64,000 nucleotides of DNA from Panulirus ornatus (Eukaryota > Arthropoda > Malacostraca > Decapoda > Palinuridae): the NCBI RefSeq assembly GCF_036320965.1, contig NC_092238.1:18283194-18347193 (forward strand), read 5' to 3'. Both the position numbers and the translations under genes were made by a program. The notes beneath the pieces are model-generated. The model did no database searches, was not told the origin of the DNA, and saw only the letters and a list, made by a program, of their open reading frames with translations. This document shows, one piece after another, positions 23,881 through 36,402 of this stretch. How positions within the stretch are numbered: the first letter of the stretch is position 1; the number at the start of each line of letters is the position of its first letter.

Positions 23881-26800
23881 AATATGGTCATCTTAGTGTC
23901 TTCAGAGAAGCACTAGTGAACATGTCTACAGAGACCATGGTGGTGTGAGGGGTCTTTTGTTTATCAGTAGGGACTGTCGTATGCCCACAGGGGTCTTTAT
24001 CGGTAAAAAAGTCCTTCGACATGTTCACATAGATCCTTGTGGTCTAGGAAGTTCCACAGCGTGTTTACAGGCGCCCCAGGGTAGTTACCTCATGATGTAG
24101 CAAGCCCTTCACTATGTCCTCTAAAGCTATCATTGACTGTCAGGTCCTGGTAGCACTTTTGGTCTCAGAATCTCCTCAGCGTCTCTGCAGAAGTCCTTCT
24201 GATCTAGAGACACACTCAGTGTATCGACAGCGGATCATTAATTGTATCAGCTAGATTCTCATTGTTTAGAAAGTTGCAAAGTGTGGTTACCGAGGCCCTT
24301 ATAAGCAGTACGTCGCTTCATTTGTGGAAAAGAGTCTTCAAGTCCAGTTGCTAGACACTCAGTGTATGCTACTCAATGTATCCAGAATACCTGTTCACAA
24401 GGACCCACGTACTATAGGAGGTCTTCACCGTGCCTAATATAGGCCATCGTAATCGGTAAGGTCCTTCAGTGTGTCCACAGCCTTGAATAGATTGGTTGAT
24501 CAGACAGTTGAATAGGGAAGACAGCCTCGACAGACGTCCCTCAGTTGTCCAAAGCAGGCTTTATAGTCAAGTGCCTCTTTCCCTGCATGTTTCTTGGGTT
24601 CCATTTTGGCTTCGGAGTTGTTTTAAGTTTTCCAATGGTCTGTTGTGGTCCAGGGCGTCCTCAGTACATTCAAACTGGCCCCTTTTGTTTAGAATTTCTC
24701 GGTGTGTCCATAGGTGCCCTTGTACTAGGGAGTTCTGTGGCATGTCCCTCTGGGCCGTCCTACTTCAGGAGGTTCCGTGATGTCGCAAAAGAGTTCTTTT
24801 TGAAAAGGATTTTTGTTGTTGTTGTTGTTGTGTCACAGGGACTTTTGTGGTTCAGGCTCTCTTTAGTGTTTCTACCGCGGTCCCTCTGGTCTAGAATGTC
24901 CAGTCAAGTGTTTCCAAGGATCCTTTTGGTTTGGGGAGTCCCTTTTTGACTTCCCGGAGGTCCTCTTAGTCCAGGAAGTTCTATGATGCGTCCCCAGATA
25001 TCCTTCTCATTTAAGTTCCTTAGTGTGTTCTCAGAAGTTCTCTTCGCCTCGGAAGTTCCTTGATTTTCTCCAGTTGTCTTCTTGGTCTAAGAAGTTCCTC
25101 TGTGTGTTCCCAGGGGTCCTTTTGGTCTAAGAAATTTTGGCGTATCCCAGAGGACCCTCGTGGCCTAGTAATTTCCTTAGTGTGTCCCCGGAGGTCCTCT
25201 TGGTATTGGAACTTCCTTGGTGTGTCCTCAGGGGTTCTCATTGGTGTCTCCAGTGAAATTCTTTATCTAGTAAACTCCCTTGTGTGTTTTCAGGGGTCCT
25301 TTTGATCTAGAAAGTTCCTTGTTGTGTTCCCAGGGACCCTCTTACTCATGGAATTTCCTGAGTGTGCTCCCAGGGATATTTGTGAAATATGGGGATCCTT
25401 AGTTTATTAGCAGGACCCCTTCCTGATCTGGGAAACTTCTTGGTCTATCTCCTGGTGCACTTGCGGTCTTGTTGATTCCCTAGGATCCCTCGTAGTCTAG
25501 TGATATCAACTTGTGGTACAGAACATTCGCTTAGTGTCTCGTATACCTACGGGCACTTTCGCTCGGGATACTAACTTGGTGCGTTTCCAGGGACGCCTAC
25601 TATCTAGGAAGTTCCCTGGTGAGTTCCCAGGATGTACCATCGACCAGGAGGTTTCTTTGGTGTATCTCCAGGGGCATTCATCGCTCAGGTTTTCTGGTGT
25701 GTCCCCGGGGTAGCTACCGTTCAGGAGGGTCTTTGAGTGTATCTTCAAGGGCATCTTGTGTTGAAGAGGTTTCCTTGGCGTATCACCAGAGACACCTATC
25801 GTTCAGGAGGTTCCCGATGAGTTCCCAAAATTGTTTATCGTTCAGGAGGTTCCCTTGGACTGTTTCCAGGGGAATCTATTGTTCACAGGGGTTTTTTTCA
25901 GTGTGTTCGTAGGGGCATCTCGTTCAGAAAGTTCCCGTGGTTTGTCCCCAAGGGCATCTATCGTTCAGGAGGTTCCCTTAGTGTGTCACCAGGGCAATCA
26001 TTGATTGAGAGGCTCCTTGGTGTGTCCCCAGGGGCTTCTATCGTTCAAGAACTTCCCTTCATATGTTTCCAAGGGCGTCTATCCTTCTAGAGGTTCCCTG
26101 GTCTGTCCTGTTCATTAAGTATATCCTCAGGAGCATTTACTCTTCAGGGGGTTCGCTGATTTGTCCTCAGGGGCGTGTATCGTTTAGAAGGTTCACTTGG
26201 TTTGGCCCTTGGGACGTCTATCATTCAGAAGATTCCCCGGTGTGTTCCCAGGGGCGCCTATCGTTCAGTATGCTCCCATGGTGTATCCCCACTGGCGCAT
26301 ATTGTTCAGTGAATTCCCCCAGTGTGTCCCCAGGGGTGTCTGTCATTCATTTGGTTCTCTTGATGTGTTACTTGGGACGTCCATTGTTCAAGAAGCTACC
26401 TGGTGTGTCACCATGGGCGTCAATCGTTCAGTTTTCCTTGATGTGTCCCCAGGAGCATCTGTCTCTCAGAAGGTTCCTTTTGTGTGCTTACAGAGGAGTC
26501 TATCATTCAGGGGGTTCTCTTGATACGTCCCCATGGGCGTCTCTTCTTCAGGAGGTTCCCTTGGTGTGTTCTCAGGGACGTTTATCCTTCAGGAAGTTCC
26601 CTGGTTTGTCATCAGGAGCGTCTGTCCTTCAGGAGATTCCCTGGTTTGTCACCAGGGGCGTCTATCCTTCAGGAGGTTCCCTGGTTCGTCACCAGGGGCG
26701 TCTATCCTTCAGGAGGTTCCCTGGTTCGTCACCAGGGACGTCTATCCTTCAGGAAGTTCCCTGGTTTGTCACCAGGGGCGTCTGTCCTTCAGGAGGTTCC

Positions 26801-28140
26801 CTGGTTTGTCACCAGGGGCGTCTATCCTTCAGGAGGTTCCCTGGTTCGTCACCAGGGGCGTCTATCCTTCAGCAGGTTTCCTGGTTTGTCACCAGAGGCG
26901 TCTATCCTTCAGGAGGTTCCCTGGTTTGTCACCAGAGGCGTCTATCCTTCAGCAGGTTTCCTGGTTTGTCACCAGGGGCGTCTATCCTTCAGCAGGTTCC
27001 CTGGTTTGTCACCAGGGGCGTCTATCCTTCAGCAGGTTCCCTGGTTTGTCACCAGGGGCGTCTATCCTTCAGGAGGCTCCCTGGTTTGTCACCAGGGGCG
27101 TCTATCCTTCAGGAGGCTCCCTGGTTTGTCACCAGGGACTTCTGTTGTTTAGGGGTTTCCTCTAGTGTATTTGCAGAGGCGTCTATCGTTAATGAGGTTC
27201 TGTTACGCAGAAGTTCCCTTGGTGTGTTTCCGGGGATCAATCATTCAGGAGGTTCCCTTGGTTTGTCACTAGAGGCGTCTTTCCTTCAGGAGGTTCCCCT
27301 GGAGTTCCCGCAGGGGTGTCAATCCCTCAGGCTGTGTCCTTGTTGTGTACCTAGGGGCTTCTATCCTTCAGAAAGTTTCCTTGGTGCGTCCTTATGGGCG
27401 TCTAGCTTTCAGAGGGATCCTTGGTTTGACCCCAGGACTATCAGTCATTTAGGAGGTTCCCTTGGTGTGTCCCCAGGGAGCGTCTATCCTTTAGAAGGTT
27501 CCTTAGTTTGCCCCGTGAGTCATCTTTTCTTCAGGAAATTGCCTTATCAAGTCACAAGGGGTGTCTATCCTTCAGGAGGTTCCCCTGGTGTGTCTGCTGG
27601 GGCGTCTACCCTTCGGAAAGGTCCCTTATTACCTCCCCAGTGGCGTTGTTCCTACCTGAGATTCTTTTGGTATGTTCTCTTGGGCATCTATCCTTCAGCG
27701 ACGTCTACCCTTCAGGAGGTTGCATAATGTGTCCCCGGGGGCATCTATCGTTCAGGATGTTCCCTTAGTCAATTGCACTGGTTTCCTTGGTGTGTCCTTG
27801 GGGGCATCTATCGTTTAAAAGGTTACCTGGTTTTTTCCCCCAAAGCGTTTGTCGCTCAGGAGGTTGCATGGTGTATCGCCGGGGGCGCCTGTCGTACAGG
27901 AGGTTTACTGGTGTGTTCCCATGGGCATATGTCGTTCAGGAGGTTCCCTTTGTGCGTCTCCAGGGGCGTGTATCGTTCAGAAGGTTTCGTTGGTGTATCC
28001 TAAGGGCTTCTGTCGTTCAGGTGGTTACTGGTGTATCCATGGGCATCTGTCGTACAGGAAGTTCCCTTGGTATGTCCCCAGGGGCGTCTATCGTTTAGAT
28101 GGATCCCTTCATGTGTCTCCAGGGACGTCTGTTATTCGAT
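23880..28140. repeat. 40-bp minisatellite with homogeneous core
   Basis: The unit contains TTCAGGAGGTTCCCTGGTTT and GTCACCAGGGGCGTCTATCC. Units at 26580-27130 are nearly identical; units toward both ends are increasingly diverged, and at 23880-25500 are barely recognisable. The 554-codon frame at 26063-27727 is this array read through (120 bp is 40 codons) and has no gene features. Confidence 0.9.
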
Positions 28141-28309
28141 TGGTATCCTGGTCTAGGAGGAGGAATGGTCTAAGGCTTCCGCCAGTGTGCTTATCAATTG
28201 AGGGTAGAGCCTAGAGCGGGTATAGCGGGCTAAAGCAAGACATCCGCTTACATTGTGAACTTGGCTGAGTTAGGTGGTATGCATGGCGTGTTGGGCGGCT
28301 CTAAGCAAG

Positions 28310-28650
28310 GACTGTGGATGGCGTCTTGGGTTGAAGCATTGTCCTCGGGTGCATGAGTGTCTTGGGTTAGAGATTGTCCATGGGTGCATGGGTGTCTTGG
28401 GTTGAAACATTGTCCTCGGGTGCATGGGTGTCTTGGGTTAGAGATTGTCCATGGGTGCATGAGTGTCTTGGGTTAGAGCATTGTCCTCGGGTGCATGGGT
28501 GTCTTGGGTTAGAGCATTGTCCTCGGGTGCATGGGTGTCTTGGGTTGAAACATTGTCCTCGGGTGCATGGGTGTCTTGGGTTGGAGCATTGTCCTCGGGT
28601 GCATGGGTGTCTTGGGTTGGAGCATTGTCCTCGGGAGCATGAGTGTCTTA
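28310..28650. repeat. 36-bp minisatellite, about 9 units
   Basis: Each unit contains GGGTGCATGGGTGTCTTGGG and either GAGCATTGTCCTC or GAGATTGTCCAT. Confidence 0.92.
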
Positions 28651-28979
28651 GACCTGGGAGAGGATGACAGTAATACACTCTGTAAGAGGACAATAATTAC
28701 CGACTACCTGTGATGGTGGTGATGGTGGTGGTGAGCAAGATGGTTATCACCCTCTGTGCTGGAAAACATGAAGGCTGAGCGCTACCTGCCTCACACCTTG
28801 TGTCGTTTGTTCACCACTTGGTGTGATGTTTGTCTGTATGTGTGCAGGTAGTTGTTATCATGTGCGTGCGTCATTGAGTGCCAGTGTGCGTCAGTATGTA
28901 CTTATGTGTTCGGGGGAAAGGTAGTTTGTGTCCGTAAGGGCGGATATGTAGGAATGCTTATTATCTTATTGGTTATCCA
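28651..28979. other. unique spacer
   Basis: It holds a short GGT/GAT-rich run (28710-28735). No gene recognised. Confidence 0.5.
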
Positions 28980-29690
28980 TGCTTCCTGGTGTGTGGGGCA
29001 GATCCACTCTCCCTGGTGTGTGGGGCAGATCCACTCTCTCTGGTGTGTGGGGCAGATCCACTCTCTCTGGTGTGTGGGGCAGATCCACTCTCCCTGGTGT
29101 GTGGGGCAGATCCACTCTCTCTGGTGTGTGGGGCAGATCCACTCTCCCTTGTGTGTGGGGCAGATCCATGCTCCCAAGTGTGTGGGGCAGATCAACGTTC
29201 CCTGGTGTGTGGGACAGATCCACGCTCCCTGGTGTGTGGGGCAGATCAACACTCCCTGCTGTGTGGGGCAGATCCACGCTCCCTGGTGTGTGGGGCAGAT
29301 CCACGCTCCCTGGTGTGTGGGGCAGATCAACACTCCCTGCTGTGTGGGGCAGATCCACGCTCCCTGGTGTGTGGGGCAGATCCACGCTCCCTGGTGTGTG
29401 TGGCAGATCAACCTTCCCTGGTGTGTGGGGCAGATCCACGTTCCCTGATGTGTGGAGCAGATCCACGCTCCCTGGTGTGTAAGGCAGATCCACGCTCCTT
29501 GGTGTGTGGGGCAGATGCACGCTCCTTGGTGTGTGGGGCAGATCAACGCTCCTTGGTGTGTGTGGCAGATCAACGCTCCCTGGTGTGTGGGGCAGATCCA
29601 TGCTCTCTGGTGTGTGGGGCAGATCCATGCTCTCTGGTGTGTGGGGCAGATCCATGCTCTCTGGTGTGTGGGGCAGATCCACGTTCCCTT
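28980..29690. repeat. 27-bp minisatellite, about 26 units
   Basis: Units of CCTGGTGTGTGGGGCAGATC plus a CACGCTC-type end. All six frames are open because 27 is 9 codons, which produces several false ORFs. Confidence 0.95.
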
Positions 29691-29729
29691 GTCATTTTTA
29701 GCCTACATTGCAATACTGAGTTTGTGTTA

Positions 29730-29925
29730 GTCTGTGTGAGTTGTAAGTACGCTACACTATACTCACTACTTACAGTTGTCTGAGTGAGTGATGAGTACGC
29801 TGCACTATACTCACCACTTACAGTCGTTTGAGTGGGTTATGAGTACGCTACAATATACTCACTACTCGCAGTCGTCTGAGTGAGTGGTCAGTACGGAACA
29901 CTATACTCACAATTACAGGATTTTT
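29730..29925. repeat. 48-bp minisatellite, about 4 units
   Basis: The phrase GAGTACGCTACACTATACTC followed by ACTACTTACAGTCGTCTGAG repeats four times with changes. Confidence 0.85.
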
Positions 29926-31050
29926 ACTCCTGTGTTATCATAGTAGTAAGTAAAGAAGGATACTATGTTACTTTATTTAAGTAGATTGCTTGAGTATCAA
30001 CTTTTGTATGACTTTATTACTTTTATTACTTTAACCTTTAAGTATATTTTCTCTGAAAGTTTACTTCTATAGTTAAAGTTGGTCAAGGAAGAGATAGATT
30101 TGGTTAAGAGTTTGTGATCTAAAATTTTATACCTTTTGGTATCTGGCTTTACCAGCATCATACCAGCCCACTGTTAGCTATGCGGGATTAACTGCACGGT
30201 TCAGAATACGCAGTATGAAAAATACAGCTTCCAGTTGTTACTTGTCATTTTTCGAAGTTAATTGTAGTAATTTATTGTAATGGTACTTCATTTGGAAGCC
30301 TAAAAAGCTGCCTCTCACAAATAATGACTTTCGCAGTATGCAGAATCGTGGGTGGCAGTCTGATCCTTCCCCATGGCTAGTTTGGCTGGTCTCCACACAT
30401 GAGAATCATAAAGTAGTACAGTTCTGTTGCGAATGAATTCCGAAAGTTAAAGTTACTGTCTACAATATACGTTCTCTAGGACCATTCCAAGAGAACCTCC
30501 TCATTTTCTGTACATTAGCAACGCTAACTGAAGTAGTGATAAATCTAATCAATTTATTTTTTTTTTTTTCAAAAGGTCTGGATTTATTTTGTAACCTCCA
30601 AACACAGAAGACCTGAAAAGCATGTAGGTCTGCACTTTGCATCCAAAAGCTGTCATTAGTGCATTTGGCAGCATTCATCATATCAATACTTATTTGAAAC
30701 TCACTACCTTTCTGTTAGTTATTTCAATTTTCCTCTCCTTACGATTTTCGTCATCAAACTTTATTCTTCACCACTTTAATCTTCATCACTTTATTCTTCA
30801 TCACTTTATTCTTTACATACATGAGACGTGTCGGGCACAGGAACATTGCCCATCTTCAGTCACATTTATTATAAATGTACAATACAATATAAACAACAAA
30901 ACAGCAATGAATTGCATCTTCTTGAAGTCTTACAAATGAGAGCAATGTCGTAAATGGTATGTTAATTAGTGGACCGTATTCCCTCGGAGTTCATGTGTAG
31001 TAGTTGTGGTTAGTGGGGGTCACAGTTCTTGGGTCAACAGTTAAGGGGTT
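29926..31050. other. A/T-rich unique sequence, no recognised gene
   Basis: About 1.1 kb without repeats other than short ones (for example a triplicated CACTTTAATCTTCATCACTT-like phrase at 30770-30810). Short frames show no family features. Confidence 0.5.
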
Positions 31051-31051
31051 T

Positions 31052-32530
<1,479 letters not shown>

Positions 32531-32770
32531 TCATGTGGACAAGGAGGTGAATTGTTTACAAATTTTATCAACAATAAAGTTATCCAATTTGTATAGACCA
32601 TCACTAATAGTAAGATAATAATTCTTTGTGTATTTAATAATAGAAGATTCAAGGATATTTCTTGTGGTAATAGAGTTAGAGTTGATAGCTGATATGGCAT
32701 TACTTCAGTCATACAATGATCATAGTTTTTAACGTGATTAAACAAGGCGATTCTTGTCCCATTCTTATAC
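32531..32770 (-). pseudogene. C-terminal part of a Penelope-like GIY-YIG protein
   Basis: Penelope-like elements encode an RT fused to a GIY-YIG endonuclease; this is the tail of that endonuclease. The minus strand reads RIALFNHVKNYDHC, then after a one-base shift near 32705 SNAISAINSNSITTRNILES, with SIIKYTKNYYLTISDGLYKL next, and ends KQFTSLST-stop at 32533-32531. The NHV...DHC, AINS...RNILES pattern is what I expect after the GIY-YIG core (conserved E in LES). The preceding core is missing on this strand; a matching piece lies on the opposite strand at 32778-32840. The frameshift and split make it a pseudogene. Confidence 0.72.
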
Positions 32771-32777
32771 TGTCCCA

Positions 32778-32840
32778 TGTAGAAATTGTAAGTTTTATGT
32801 TGGGCAGACTGGTAAGGATCTTTCTGTTAGAGTTAAGTAA
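32778..32840 (+). pseudogene. GIY-YIG core stub of the Penelope-like protein, opposite strand
   Basis: On the plus strand the codons from 32778 read CRNCKFYVGQTGKDLSVRVK and then stop. FYVGQTGKDLSVRVK fits the GIY-YIG motif of Penelope endonucleases (YVGQT followed by an R-rich turn). It should directly precede the piece on the minus strand at 32770, so the domain has been broken by an inversion. RTE copy F begins at once after it. Confidence 0.68.
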
Positions 32841-33460
32841 GGAAGGAGAAGCAATACTCCTGAAGCAGGAGTTCTGGGAGTATGTGATGGAGTGTAAGAA
32901 AGTCAGTTCTAGATTGCTGTGGATAAAAGTGAAATTGGATGGAGAGAGATGGGTGCTTCTGCACCTGGTCATGAGAAGAGAGATCATAAGAGGCAAGTAT
33001 TTTGGGAGCAGCTGAGTGAGTGTGCTAGCAGCTTTGATGCACGAGACCGGGATATAGTGATGAGTAATTTAAATGCGAAGGTGAGAAATGTGGCAGTTGA
33101 GGGTATGATCGGTGTACATGGCGTGTTCAGTGTTGAAAATTGAAATGGTGAAGAGTTTGTGGATTTGTATGCTGAAAAAGACTGGTGATTGGGGATACAT
33201 GATTTAAAAGAGAGATGTACATAAGTATACGTACGTGAGTAGGAGAGATGATCAAAGGGTATTACTGGATTACGTGTTAATTGATAGGCATTTGATAGGC
33301 ATATGGAAAATAGACTTTTAGATATTAATGTGCTGAGAGGGGCAGCTGGAGGGCTGTCTGATCACTATCTTGAGGAGACAAAGGTGAAGATTTCTAGAGG
33401 TTTTCAGAAAAGAAGAGAGAATGTTGGGGGTGAAGAGAGTGATGAGAGTAAGTGAGCTTA
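32841..33460 (+). pseudogene. degraded endonuclease part of RTE copy F
   Basis: 5'-truncated endonuclease with GDLNAK changed to SNLNAK (loss of the catalytic D), EGMIGVHGVFSVEN, a stop after VEN, and GLSDHYLEETKVK near the end. It ends at RRENVG..RVMRVSEL, where the sequence flips to the inverted block. Confidence 0.78.
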
Positions 33461-33735
33461 CATCCTCGATAAAACCTTTTCACTGCTTCTAACAACTTAC
33501 CTCCCACACCATATATTCTTAATACCTTCCACAGAGCATCTCTATCAACTCTATCATATGCCTTCTCCAGATCCATAAATGCTACATACAAATCCATTTG
33601 CTTTTCTAAGTATTTCTCACATACATTCTTCAAAGCAAACACCTGATCCACACATCCTCTACCACTTCTGAAACCACACTGCTCTTCCCCAATCTGATGC
33701 TCTGTACATGCCTTCACCCTCTCAATCAATACCTC
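33461..33735 (-). pseudogene. inverted RT block inside RTE copy F
   Basis: On the minus strand this reads MIERVKACTEHQIGEEQCGF, SGRGCVDQVFALKNVCEKYL, FMDLEKAYDRVDRDAL and VKRFYRGCK, that is RT motifs up to just past motif A. It faces the opposite way to the sequences on both sides. A repeated CCTCTCAATCAAT marks the right junction (about 33716-33744). Confidence 0.85.
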
Positions 33736-33741
33736 TCAATC

Positions 33742-34656
33742 AATTTGTTTATGGATGGGGTTGTTAGGGAGGTGAATGCAACAGTTTTGGAAAGAGGGGC
33801 AAGTATGAAGTCTGTTGTGGATGAGAGAGCTTGGGAAGTGAGTCAGTTGTTGTTTGCTGATGATACAGCGCTGGTGGCTGATTTATGTGAGAAACTGCAG
33901 AAGCTGGTGACTGAGTTTGGTAAAGTGTATGAAAGAAGAAAGTTAAGAGTAAATGTGAATAAGAGCAAGGTTATTAGGTACAGTAGGGTTGAGGGTCAAG
34001 GCAATTGGGAGGTAAGTTTGAATGGAGAAAAACTGGAGGAAGTAAAGTGTTTTAGATATCTGGGAGTGGATCTGGCAGCGGATGGAACCATGGAAGCGGA
34101 AGTGAATCATAGGGTGGGGGAGGGGGCAAAAATCCTGGGAGCCTTGAAGAATGTGTGGAAGTCGAGAACATTATCTCGGAAAGCAAAAATTGCTATGTTT
34201 GAAGGAATAGTGGTTCCAACAATGTTGTATGGTTGCGAGGCGTGGGCTATGGATAGAGTTGTGCGCAGGAGGGTGTATGTGCTGGAAATGAGATGTTTGA
34301 GGATAATGTGTGGTGTGAGGTGGTTTGATCGAGTAAGTAATGTAAGGGTAAGAGAGATGTGTGGAAATAAAAAGAGCGTGGTTGAGAGAGCAGAAGAGGG
34401 TGTTTTGAAATGGTTTGGGCACATGGAGAGAATGAGTGAGGAAAGATTGACCAAGAGGATATATGTGTCGGAGGTGGAGGGAACGAGGAGAAGTGGGAGA
34501 TCAAACTGGAGGTGGAAAGATGGAGTGAAAAAGATTTTGTGTGATCGGGGCCTGAACATGCAGGAGAGTGAAAGGCGTGCAAGGAATAGAGTGAATTGGA
34601 ACGATGTGGTATACCGGGGTCGACGTGCTGTCAATGGATTGACCCAGGGCATGTGA
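33742..34656 (+). pseudogene. RT motif C and complete C-terminal region of RTE copy F
   Basis: An unbroken frame of about 305 codons from NLFMDGVVREVNATVLERGA to the natural stop (GLTQGM-TGA at 34654-34656). It has LLFADDTALVADLCEKLQKL (motif C), GVDLAADGTMEAEV, LYGCEAWAMDRVVRRRVY, GVRWFDRVSNVRVREMCGNK, WFGHMERMSEERLTKRIYV, RSGRSNWRWKDGVKKIL and RVNWNDVVYRGRRAV. No frameshift or stop occurs, so this is the best-preserved C-terminal half in the window and useful as the family reference. Without motifs A and B in cis it cannot be an active RT. Confidence 0.85.
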
Positions 34657-35075
34657 AGCGTCTGGGGTAAACCATGGAAAGTTCTGTGGCGCCTGGATGT
34701 GGAAAGGGAGCTGTGGTTTCGGTGCATTATTACAAGACAGCTAGAGACTGAGTGTGAACGAATGTGGCCTTTCTTGTCTTTTCCTAGCGCTACCTCGCAC
34801 ACATGAGGGGGAAGGGGTTGTTATTTCATGTGTGGCGAGGTGGCGATGGAAATGAATAAAGGCAGACTATGAATTATGTACATGTGTATATATGTATATG
34901 TCTGTGTGTGTATATACATGTATACGTTGAAATGTTTAGGTATGTATATTTGCGTGTGTGGACGTGTATGTATATACATGTGTATGTGGGTGGGTTGGGC
35001 CATTCTTTCGTCTGCTTCCTTGCGCTACCTCGCTAACGCGGGAGACAGCGACAAAGGAAAATGAATATAGATAAA
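34657..35075 (+). other. RTE copy F 3' UTR
   Basis: Single-copy GT/TA-rich block, then CGCTACCTCGCTAACGCGGG and GACAAAGGAAAATGAATATA before a TA tract. Confidence 0.75.
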
Positions 35076-35080
35076 AAAGA

Positions 35081-35191
<111 letters not shown>

Positions 35192-35192
35192 T

Positions 35193-35237
35193 TTGCTATT
35201 CGCCATTTCCCGCGTTAGCAAGGTAGCGTTAAGAATA
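35193..35237 (-). mobile_element. terminal stub of the short RTE-derived element
   Basis: Only the last ~45 bp (minus strand AACGCTACCTTGCTAACGCG) remain. The sequence then changes to telomere-like repeats. Confidence 0.6.
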
Positions 35238-35269
35238 GATTTGGGTAGGACTGGTTTGGTTGGGTTTTT

Positions 35270-35512
35270 GTGCTAAGCTAGGCTAGGTTAGGTAAGGTCA
35301 GGTTAGGTTTGCTTAGCCTAGGTTAGGTTAGGTTAGGTTAGGTTAGGTTAGTTGATGTTAGGTTAGGTTAAGTTAGGTTAGGTTAGGTTAGTTGATGTTA
35401 GGTTAGGTTAGGTTAGGTTAGGTTAGGTTAGGTTAGGTTAGGTCAGGTTAGGTTTGCTTAGCCTAGGTTAGGTTAGTTGATGTTAGGTTAGGTTAGGTTA
35501 GGTTAGGTTAGG
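35270..35512 (+). repeat. interstitial telomere-like (TTAGG)n block
   Basis: About 240 bp made mostly of TTAGG units (GGTTAGGTTAGGTTAGGTTA), the usual arthropod telomere motif. Interruptions recur as larger blocks: GGTCAGGTTAGGTTTGCTTA appears near 35296 and 35441, and GTTGATGTTAGGTTAGGTTA three times. It is internal in this window, so interstitial rather than a chromosome end. Confidence 0.88.
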
Positions 35513-36402
35513 AATGACATTCCTCCGGTGTGACAAAACCTCATAACATGACGAGATGTACGAGATTTACAGTGTTTATCATCCAGATACCTAAGCTGTG
35601 TTCAAATCAGATGATGAAACAAAGTTTGATACAGATGGAAAAGATGTATATTCAGTCAAGGAAAAATAAATCATTTAAAACATAGCGCTCACTGTACGTC
35701 TGCACCCAAACATCGACTCAAAATATTTCTAAGTATTTGGTTTCTTTCTTAAAAAATGAAAGAAGATACAGAAATTATAAAACAATGAAGAAGAGAGAAA
35801 TAAGGCCCATAAGTAACTCAAGAATAATAAAAAGAAAATCTTTTGTTGGGAAATACTTTTGAGAGAGCGCTAACCGCTACTACCAGCCGGGTCATGACGC
35901 CTGGTGGCGCCGCTGTGTTCGTCCTCGTCTCCCTCAGCAGATTTGCTTCTGTGCCGAAATTATTACAACATACCAGAATAACGAACATATACCAGCCATG
36001 TTGCTTCCTCGTCCATAGTACATACAATATATTTTCTACCACTTGTTTCTTGGTTGTTTTATTATTCTTAGATTTTTTTGTTTTCTCCACTACATAAAAC
36101 AAATGATTTACAGTGTAAATATGGTGTATCTCGATGGTTGGCCTACCCATCTGGTGAGAACGCTAAGAAGAAATCTTTTCTATTCCTTTTTCTTTTCCTT
36201 GGGTATTAGACTTATCTCCTTGTTCGTGTAAAAACAACTTGTGCAATTTGGATGGCACAGTGGACTGTGTAATTCTAGTAATTTTGGTATATTTCGGCTT
36301 ATTGTGGGTTTTGTCACACTCTGTTCGCTGAATCTGTTTATGATTTATGTACATTTACAACATGAAGGCAGCACGAATCACAGAGGGATTGGGGGAGAAT
36401 GT
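35513..36402. other. unique A/T-rich sequence, no recognised gene
   Basis: Short frames on both strands (35818-36150 minus, 35843-36097 plus) have no recognisable domain and look like chance. Confidence 0.5.

Larger units (their letters stand above)
32841..35075 (+). mobile_element. mosaic RTE-type LINE copy F
   Basis: It starts inside the endonuclease domain (EGEAILLKQEFWEYVMECKK), runs through GDLNAK-region codons (here MSNLNAKV) to about 33460, then switches to an inverted RT block (33461-33735). It resumes on the plus strand at NLFMDGVV (33742) and continues to the normal 3' end at about 35075. The middle part of the linker and RT is deleted. Confidence 0.82.

Noticed and set aside
26063..27727. 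554-codon open frame
   Set aside because: It is the 40-bp minisatellite read through; the residues repeat with the DNA unit and overlapping frames are equally open.
28902..29783. Several 160-260-codon frames (CGADP, HTPGSVDLP, IHAPWCVGQ types)
   Set aside because: The 27-bp unit is 9 codons, leaving all frames open; no gene features.
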